Shown here: in pieces, positions 56,285-64,000 of the stretch
Layout of the letters: each line of letters starts with the position of its first letter
How positions within the stretch are numbered: the first letter of the stretch is position 1
Assembly (NCBI GenBank): GCA_019137255.1
Contig: WPDH01000113.1
Location: 1-64,000 of the forward strand
From: Corinectria fuckeliana
Lineage: Eukaryota; Ascomycota; Sordariomycetes; Hypocreales; Nectriaceae
Direction of reading: 5' to 3'
Length of the DNA: 64,000 bases
Notes under the pieces: generated by a model
What the model saw: the letters and a program-made list of their open reading frames with translations, nothing else
Told to the model about the DNA's origin: nothing
Databases searched by the model: none
Position numbers and translations under genes: made by a program

Positions 56285-59200
56285 ATGGCTACCATTAAAC
56301 AAATCGATGGACGCACAGTATATCTCACTATCCAAACGCCGTGCTACAACTGCAGCTAATCGTGTTGCCTAGATCCATCAAATTCAATCTGGCCAGGTCA
56401 TTGTCGACCTGTGTTCCGTTGTCAAGGAGCTCATTGAGAATAGCATTGATGCCGAAGCAACCAGCATAGGTATACACTCTCAGCCTTGATTTCCCTCTTG
56501 GCTTCGACCCAATGCGATTCTCAAGTCCCCGATCGATGTCTTCTAACATGTCCCAAATCAGATGTCCGTTTCAAGAACCAGGGTCTTGATCTAATCGAAA
56601 TCCAGGACAACGGGACTGGCATATCCCCTAGCAATTACCCCTCTGTTGCTTTGAAGCACCACACGTCAAAACTCGCGTGTTATTCGGATATCGCTTCCCT
56701 TCAGACGTTTGGTTTCCGTGGTGAAGCACTTGCCTCCCTCTGTGCCCTGTCTGTGCTCTCCGTCACCACCTGTCAGGCTGCGGAGGTTCCAAAGGGCGCG
56801 AAGCTCGCCTTTGGGCCCTCTGGTGAACTCAAAGGAACAACGATTGTGGCCACTCAAAGGGGAACCACTGTCTCCGTTGAGAAGTTATTCCACAACCTAC
56901 CTGTTCGTCGCCGGGAACTTGAACGAAATATCAAGAGAGAATGGCACAAAGTCATCTCCCTCCTCAACCAATATGCATGCATTCAGACGAACCTCAAATT
57001 CAGCGTATCTCAGCAGCCTACCAAGGGGAAGCGTATTCACCTCTTCTCCACTAGAGGCAACCCTACCACTCGGGAAAACATTATCAACATTTTTGGCGCC
57101 AAAACCATGACAGTTTTGGTGCCCCTGGATTTGAAGCTAGAGATGGAGCCATCTACCGTTGGTCGGGGACTACAGGCGAGCATCACTTCTGCTCACACTT
57201 CCAGAGATGTCCATGTCGTTGGCCATGTCTCACGGCCAGCCCACGGCGATGGTCGACAGATGCCTGATCGTCAGATGTTCTTCGTCAACGGAAGACCGTG
57301 TGGCCTACCGCAATTCGCGAAGGTATTTAACGAAGTATACCGGACTCACAACTCCTCCCAAAACCCTTTCATCTTGGCAAATATTCAGCTCGATACCGAC
57401 ATGTATGATGTCAACGTCAGCCCAGACAAGCGAAGCATTCTATTACATGATCAAAACGACCTCCTCGACACGCTCCGGGATTCTCTGATGGCTCTGTTTG
57501 ATTCGCATGACCATTCAATCCCGGCTGCCCAGCTTCTGAAACTCCGACATCAGGAAGCAATAGCGAAAACTACACCCACGGCCCAAAGAACAATTCCTCG
57601 CCCGATCGCCTCGAACGACGACTCCGATCAGGACTCACAGTCCGAAAGCGAGGCCGGGGAAGGCAGCTCCCCCACTGGGAAAGTGCCTCCAGGGAGGGCG
57701 AGGACCATGGGTAGTTCCAGGTCCTTGACGAAAGATGTTCGCGGTCAAAATCTGATAAGTCGATGGGTTGAGAATAAGACGGAGGACCGGCCCACCAACA
57801 AGCAAAGGTCTAAATCCCCCATCTCCAAGGCCCCCGAAACCCCCGAAACCCCCGAAAGTCGAGCTATGAGCACAACAACCCTTTCTGCGAACAGGGTAGC
57901 GGATGTTGACCATTCGGCAATGCTATCAGAATCGTCGGAGAGTGACGAAGACAACCTACCCAAGCCAGTGAGAGACTTCAATAAGAGATTGCAAGAATTC
58001 AGCACAACGAGTACCAAAGTGACGAAGAAAACAGCCGTTCCCTCGTCTCCCTCGTCAGATGAGGCCCTCGACCATGAAGAATCTCAAAGTCGTCCTATTC
58101 AATCTTTCAGGCTTGGGCAGGCCGGCAATGCTGTTGAAGACGAAGCACCGCCACCAGCCCGCAAACCGAACACCCCAGGGCCCACTACCATAGTCATAGG
58201 TGATCACGTAGTAAGCAGCACAACAAACTCGTCAGAAGAGCCGACGAGCGAAGCTGAGCCCCCAGGAAGGGCTGTCTCAGCGGAGAGCAGCCCGGGAGAC
58301 GGACCAAGACAGTCCTTTGGAAATCGCCTAACCCAATTGTTCTCGGCCCGTCGAAAGGGGCAAGATGAGGACGGCGTTCACAAGACACTTACGCATGGCA
58401 AAGACGATGAAGAGGAGACCGGCCATGAGGATGAGGCTTACGAAGAACCCCATGAAGAGATTTATGGAGATTCCGACAAGGAGTCCAACAAAGCGCCCGA
58501 CCTGTCAAATCATCCGAGATTAAGTGTTGACAATGGACAACCTAAGAAGGCTCCTGATACTCCGGTGCATACTATAACTCGGGACAGCTCATCAAGCCCC
58601 GTGCTTGTTTCACGAGAGGATAGTGCCGATGACCACCAGGATCAAGTGGTGAATGAGAGCCCAAGGGAACACGAAGTCTCCGCTGTACTAGACACGGTGG
58701 AGCAGAAAGAAGAGCCTTCGAGAGTCAAGTTACACAAGAAAGACGTGACTTTTCAAACAGTGCAGCATCTACGAGTCGATGAAGGCAGTCTGCAATCACG
58801 AATGACACGCTGGATAGAATGCGTACCGGAACATAGCTTCCGGAAGTCGGACGAAAGTGGAGTGACAGATTTCAGCGCCGAGGATGCTGAAGAAAAGCTC
58901 TCCCTAGCTATCTCGAAGGACGACTTCTTCAGAATGCGAATTGCGGGACAGTTCAACCTGGGGTTCATCATTGCAGTTCGTCCGGCGAAGAACCAACACG
59001 GGGACGACCTGGAATCAGTCGAGGACGATGAGTTGTTCATAATTGATCAACACGCCACTGACGAGAAGTACAACTTCGAGAGACTGCAAGCGACCACCGT
59101 GGTGCAGTCCCAGCGGCTTGTTCGCCCCAAACGACTTGAGCTCACTGCCCTTGAAGAGGAGATTGTTATGGAAAATATTGCAGCTATTGAGGCTAACGGA

Positions 59201-59623
59201 TTCAAAGTCAACGTTGACACAAGTGGTGACGAGCCCGTGGGTTTGAGATGCCAGCTTCAGGCCTTGCCTCTCAGCCGCGAAACAACATTCACTCTCGCTG
59301 ATCTGGAGGAACTAATCTCGCTTCTTGGGGACGGGTCATCTGAATCCAAACATATCCTGCGCCCATCCAAAGTGAGGAAGATGTTTGCCATGAGGGCATG
59401 TCGGAGTAGCATCATGATTGGCAAACCATTGACGCAAGGTCAAATGGAGACGTTGGTGAGGCACATGGGCGAATTGGATAAGCCCTGGAACTGCCCTCAC
59501 GGGCGGCCTACAATGAGGCACTTGTGCAAGTTGCAGTCTTGGGACGAGAAGCGGTGGAAGGGTGACCGGCAACAAGGCTCTACTACAGCATGGCGTTCGT
59601 TCGCCCAAGGCAGTAGCTGCTAG
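56285..59623 (+). CDS. PMS1: DNA mismatch repair endonuclease PMS1 (MutL-alpha)
   Basis: Partner of Mlh1; nicks the daughter strand in mismatch repair. Model: exon 1 56285-56317, 55-nt intron, exon 2 56373-56469, 92-nt intron, exon 3 56562-59623; 1063 aa. The GHKL ATPase is complete: V-V-K-E-L-I-E-N-S-I-D-A (motif I, exon 2), D-N-G-T-G-I-S (59-65), H-H-T-S-K-L and F-G-F-R-G-E-A-L (93-100). The transducer domain has F-F-V-N-G-R-P-C and D-V-N-V-S-P-D-K-R. A long acidic, Ser/Pro-rich linker (about 350-790) follows. The endonuclease domain starts near I-A-G-Q-F-N-L-G-F-I; the metal-binding D-Q-H-A-T-D-E-K-Y-N-F-E (872-883) fits D-Q-H-A-X2-E-X4-E exactly, with M-R-A-C-R-S-S and C-P-H-G-R-P (from 1021). 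All catalytic residues are present, so it appears functional. Confidence 0.95.
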
Positions 59624-59877
59624 GCGATGACTTCACGGGGTTACATTACCAGTCGATAAAACACAAGTTAAGGCACAACCAAGCTCCTATCCGCTCCTTG
59701 CACAAGATTCGACATCTACCAAGATCACGCCATCACTCCCCATTTGCCTTCATCCGAACCACATTATCCAGACCGACCTACGACCGTGTTACATGGGAAT
59801 ACATGACCAAACAAGCACCAACCCAAGTTTTAGACCCTTCTTACATACACATAACTACCTAGTTAATCACTCCCAAA

Positions 59878-61738
59878 TCAAGTTTCGTATACTGAGAACC
59901 GGTTCCCAGTAACGCCGCCGCGTCCTTCTTCAGCTATCTTACCACTGACATTCCGCCGTTCATAGGCCACGGTCGAATACTTAGAGTCAAAGTCGTTGCC
60001 CGAGGAAACCTTGCGGTTGTTGCCAACCATGACAGGAGGGGTCGCACTCTTCAAGTCGCCATAAGGTCGAGAATAGAAGTCATCTTCCTTTTGGATGGAG
60101 CTCTGTCTGTTCAAAGGCTTCGGCGGCGCAAGGCCAGGCTTCTCGTCGGCAATGTCTTGGCTAGCGCTTACGCGCCTCGCGTTTGAGCTGACCTCGGACA
60201 AAGAGTTGCTGACGGGGTAGTACGGCGTTCTAGCACGAGGAGGAGTAGATCGCTCCATTTCTGTCGGGTTCAAGCGCAAAGGATGAGGCCGAGGATCGCC
60301 ACCTAGGTCGGCCTCGTCGTCGTCGTTGTGGATCCGGATGTTCTCGTCGCCATACTCATCATCGGACAAATCGTCGTTGTAATATCGCTGAGTGAGGGCC
60401 TCGTAAGATTTGCTGCCCCGATTCTGGGAACTCGTCTTAGCTGCCGCCATCTCACGATTCCGCTGGTTTGTTCGAGATATGAGCGAATCCGTAGGCACCC
60501 AGGTCTCGGTAAACTTTGGCGGTCGGATCTGGCTGTTCCTGTTCGAGCTGCTAGGTGGTCGAGATATGCTAGGGTCGTGTAGGGGGATCTCGGTGTAAGA
60601 GTCGCCATGGTACGATGGAGGAGCAATGGAAGTACGCTTGGTGTCTCTAGAAGCAATAGAGTCACGGGTGCCGGCGGGCACCCTTTGGCACTTGGGGGAG
60701 CCTCTGCTCCCCACCGTAGTGGCAGATCCGGTCCGCGTGTGCATAAAGGGGATGGAGGGCGGGCGTCCAACGCCATCGTGTGAAATCACGGATTGTCGAC
60801 GGGCATCGCGAGCCGTGGAAAGTCGGCCGTCCGTATCCAAGGTGCTGAGAGTAGAAGTAGAAGACTTGGCCTTCTTGTGCTTCGGCCGGGCCGTCAGGTT
60901 ATGCTCGAGCGGGTTCATGTCCGGGGGCATGAAGCTGATCTTGCGGAACATCCATCCCAGCCAGAGCGAGGTGGAAAGTGAAGCCAGGTGAAGGCTGGCT
61001 ACAGAGATGAGGGTGTAGTACACGACCGGCACAAAGGTATCCATAAGGCTCTGGTCCGCGAGGACTGTCTTCCAGTCGTCCGACTTTTTGTGCACGGTCA
61101 GAGCGCAAAAGGCGTAAATGGGTGCTGCAGCAACGTCCGTCATGGCGGAAAACAAGTGGTAAGCGGCTGACGAGGCAGGAGGGCGTCCTGAGGAATCGCG
61201 GGAGAGATGATAAATGGCGTAGATGCAGTGAGCTGTAACGACTGCAGGCTATAGAATTGGTCAACAACGCCGCCGTCGCACGGGAAAAGTGTTGACTTGC
61301 TGTTATTCTCAGAATCCAGCCAGTAACCGCCTCAACCTTGGTGGTCAGAATCATCAAAACCAAGATTCCGACGGCGCCAACGAGCTGAAGGAGGCGCAGG
61401 AAGAGCTGGAAGTAGCGCAGCCATTTGACCCAATTCTTGACGCGGGGGCTCATTGATGCATGGTTGTTGGATCGGTACGAAAGAACCATGTGCGCACTGC
61501 ATCACAGACAGTCAGACTCATTTCGCGCATGTCGAGGAAGAAGCATGCGAAGCCTCCGCAACGCTGCTTACTCTGGATGCCGGTTGAAGGAGACGAGCGG
61601 TCCGTTGGGCTTGGGTTTAGGCCTTCTGGGTTCCCAGCTCGCCCTCGTGACAGCCTTGGGGTCGAAAGTTGTCTCTGGGAATCTTGCATCGTTGCGCTGC
61701 ACGGCGCTGTACATGAACGGCGGCTGCGCACCACCCAT
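59878..61738 (-). CDS. Putative four-helix membrane protein, function unknown
   Basis: Model: exons 61572-61738, 61301-61496, 59878-61248, with introns of 75 and 52 nt; 577 aa. I do not recognise a named family. Residues 1-55 are soluble (M-G-G-A-Q-P-P-F-M-Y, ending S-F-N-R-H-P). Then come about four hydrophobic segments: Q-L-V-G-A-V-G-I-L-V-L-M-I-L; V-V-T-A-H-C-I-Y-A-I-Y; A-A-P-I-Y-A-F-C-A-L; and Y-Y-T-L-I-S-V-A-S-L-H-L-A-S-L. A long Ser/Arg/Pro-rich, disordered-looking cytosolic tail of about 330 aa follows, ending N-R-F-S-V-Y-E-T. The layout resembles MARVEL-like or cortical fungal membrane proteins, but that is only an impression. The second intron needs a GC donor (GCAAGT at 61300), which keeps R-I-T joined to P-A-V-V-T-A-H-C. 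Convergent with PMS1 (254 bases apart). Confidence 0.75.
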
Positions 61739-62392
61739 GATGAGCCGTTTTGCGCTGCGTTGCGCTTCACCTGCGTGAGGGGAGTCGCGAGACACGGGCG
61801 GTCGATTTGCTGGAATGAGGACGACGAGACGAACCGGCCGAGATGCGTGTGGGCGTGGTAACTGGCTGGAGTCGGAATAAACGGAATGCGACGGTCGATA
61901 TGCAACGAGGGAATGGCTCTAGAATCCGGGTGTGAGAGCAATGGGTGTGTCTCATCTGAGCCTGGTGGTTTGTGTGGACATCATCAGTGTGTGCGGGATG
62001 GTCCGGTCGTCACAGCAACGCTCAGAGGGCGGACCCCCGACCCAGGGTCCGACAGCGCAAGGCCCGACAGTGCGAGGGACAATAGGTAGGTACCTACGCG
62101 GGTGATGAGTGCTTTTCAACATTGACCAACTCGTTCCACATACCTAGCTCTCGAACCATTAAAAGGGTTTTAAAATCACGGGGGCTCCTGAAAATCGGGT
62201 TTACTTATTTTTAGTCATTCGGGAGTTATGTTGAGCGACCCTGCCGGTGTTAAGAAACGACCAATACCCGCGTAGGTACCTAGGTGCTTAATGTGACGCA
62301 GCAGATTAGAGACCCGTTTCAACGGTAGCAGCATTCTCATCTCTCCAAACAATGCGTTTCGGCATCGACGTCTTCATCCACCACCTGCGAAG
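61739..62392. promoter_or_regulatory. Bidirectional promoter, membrane protein / ARH1
   Basis: 654 bases between divergent starts. TAGGTAGGTACCTACGCGG (62083-62101) and CCGCGTAGGTACCTAGG-like (62270-62284) form an inverted pair about 170 bases apart. No other gene seen. Confidence 0.5.
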
Positions 62393-64000
62393 ATGCCGTT
62401 GAGGATTGCACGGCCGCCCGGCTTGGCTCGCCAACTCGGCGGGTCCATCCGCACTGGCCGGGCCTTTTCTTCCAGCACTCGCCGGCAGACTTGTCGTTCC
62501 CCGGATTTGCCGTTCCGTCTCGCCGTGGTCGGATCCGGCCCCGCCGGTTTCTACACGTCGTATCGCGTCATGGGCAAGATCCCAGGTGCCCGGGTCGACA
62601 TGTACGAGAGCCTCCCGGTTCCGTTCGGATTGGTCCGCCACGGGGTGGCTCCCGATCATCCAGAGGTCAAGGTGTGTGATGGGAATATCCCGTTTTAATT
62701 CACCTACTTGGCAAGCGTTAACTTATGGGAGTAGAATTGCCAGGACAAGTTTGATGAGATCGCCTCGTCGCCCAGGTTTACATTCATAGGGAACGTGTCC
62801 ATCGGCCGGCCTAGCCACTCCACCCAGCATTCCACCATCGAGCTGCAATCCCTCTTGCGCCACTACGACGCCGTGCTGTTCTCCTACGGGGCGTCAGAGG
62901 ACACGAAGCTAGGAATCCCTGGCGAGTCGACTCTGCGTGGCATCTACTCAGCGCGCCACGTCGTTGGTTGGTACAACGGCCTCCCAGACTGCGCCGGCCT
63001 AGACCTGGACCTAGCTCAGGCTGAGGAGGCCGTCATCATCGGCCATGGGAACGTCGCTCTCGACATCGCACGTATGCTCCTTGAGGATGTTGATGTGCTC
63101 AAGAAGACAGACATAACGGAGCATGCCCTGGCAAAGCTTTCCAAGAGTCGAATCAAGAGGGTCCATGTCGTCGGAAGACGCGGACCAATGCAGGCGGCAT
63201 TCACAATCAAGGAGATTCGTGAGCTCATGAAACTACCCCACGTAGAGTTCCTCCCCTTTAACCGGTCTCTTGTGCCGGAGAACCTAAAGAGTTTGCCTCG
63301 TGCGACGCGGCGGATGATGGAAGTGTTGGTCAAGGGTACGCCAACCCCGCCTGAGGCAGCATCCAAGTCTTGGTCGCTAGATAGCTGCCTATCTCCGAAG
63401 CACTTCCTGGGCACCGAAGACTCGCCCTACAACGTTGCAAGCACGCAATTCAACGTCACTAAACTATCTTCACCGTTTGACCCTCAGTCGTCTGTCAAAC
63501 CGACAGGAGAAACGGTCGTTTTGCCATCCGACGTCGTGTTCCGGTCTGTTGGCTACAAGTCGATTCCCCTCCCGGGCTTCGACGATGTCGGCATCCAGTT
63601 TGATAATCAACGCGGTATTGTATGCAACGACGGCCTAGGCAGGGTGACACGCCTGGTGTCCAGCGCCGATGGAGAGGATGTGCAGAGCCAGCATGTCCCC
63701 GGGGCGTACTGCGCAGGTTGGGTCAAGACCGGCCCGACCGGGGTTATTGCGTCAACCATGCAAGATGCCTTCATCACAGGAGATGCCATGGCGGAGGACT
63801 GGCTTTCAGGGGCTTCCTTCATGAACACGGTATCTAACAATTCCAAGAGCGGGTGGGAGGCAGTGAGAGAGGAGGTCGATTCGTCCTTAGGTCGGCCCGT
63901 TGCGTGGGATGACTGGCGCAAAATCGACCAGGCGGAACGGCGACGAGGGCAGAATAACGGGAAAGAGAGGGAGAAGTTCACAAGCACGGCTGATATGTTG
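62393..64000 (+). CDS. ARH1: NADPH:adrenodoxin oxidoreductase, mitochondrial (3' truncated by window)
   Basis: FAD enzyme passing electrons from NADPH to the mitochondrial ferredoxin Yah1 for Fe-S cluster and heme A synthesis. Model: exon 1 62393-62671, 63-nt intron 62672-62734 with a GTTAACT branch, exon 2 from 62735 to the window end; 515 codons visible. The Arg-rich N-terminus (R-I-A-R-P-P-G-L-A-R and S-S-S-T-R-R) is a likely transit peptide. The FAD site is V-V-G-S-G-P-A-G (45-52), followed by P-V-P-F-G-L-V-R-H-G-V-A-P-D-H-P-E-V-K. The NADP region has I-I-G-H-G-N-V-A-L-D-I-A-R, V-V-G-R-R-G-P, and C-A-G-W-V-K-T-G-P-T-G-V-I near the C-terminus. Acceptor 62734 was chosen to give K-N-C-Q-D-K-F. 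The frame is open to 64000; the last few residues lie outside. Confidence 0.94.

Overview
The window is from a filamentous ascomycete (Pezizomycotina, most likely Sordariomycetes). Genes are compact, with mostly 46-135 nt introns that have GT-AG ends and CTAAC-like branch sites. They include fungal-specific families such as a CTF1/Far-type Zn2Cys6 regulator, and are single copies scattered on both strands. The first ~14 kb is an extremely AT-rich block with CpA/TpG depleted and TpA enriched, the signature of repeat-induced point mutation (RIP). The remaining ~50 kb is GC-balanced and gene-dense. The species cannot be named from the sequence.

AT-rich block (1-~14050): a retrotransposon nest. 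A 9,392-bp Ty3/gypsy-type LTR element (1766-11157, coding on the minus strand, two 384-bp LTRs, 5-bp GTTAT target duplication) sits inside an older Ty1/copia-type element. The copia gag zinc knuckle (near 11800) and protease (split between 11162 and 1765) can still be read on the minus strand. Both elements are dead: reverse transcriptase, integrase and protease catalytic acidic residues appear as Asn and the frames are full of stops.

Gene block, left to right: ARG2-type N-acetylglutamate synthase (-); a 6PGDH/HIBADH-family dehydrogenase (+); V-ATPase subunit e VMA9 (+); ARV1 (-); an intracellular LysM protein (-); a CTF1-beta/Far-like Zn2Cys6 regulator (-) with two microexons; a ~3.5-kb non-coding stretch carrying a 289-bp MITE; MCD4 (-); monopolin subunit CSM1 with AT-hook-like motifs (-); MSP1 AAA ATPase (+); cystathionine beta-lyase (+); a SERINC/TMS1 protein (-); an MCH1-like MFS transporter (+); BST1 (-); PMS1 mismatch repair endonuclease (+); a conserved-looking membrane protein of unknown function (-); and ARH1 adrenodoxin reductase (+), cut by the window end.

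Most genes are unrelated housekeeping functions and no biosynthetic cluster is visible. Three genes (ARV1, MCD4, BST1) touch GPI-anchor assembly or remodelling, and two amino-acid biosynthesis genes carry TGACTC-type motifs upstream, as expected for general amino-acid control. Exon structures were built by eye from splice signals, reading-frame phase and remembered family sequence; all reported models keep an open frame throughout. Two genes need GC-AG introns. I did not find a clearly new biological system; the best items are the nested RIPped elements, the MITE, the microexon-split zinc cluster, the AT-hook CSM1 and the unassigned membrane protein.
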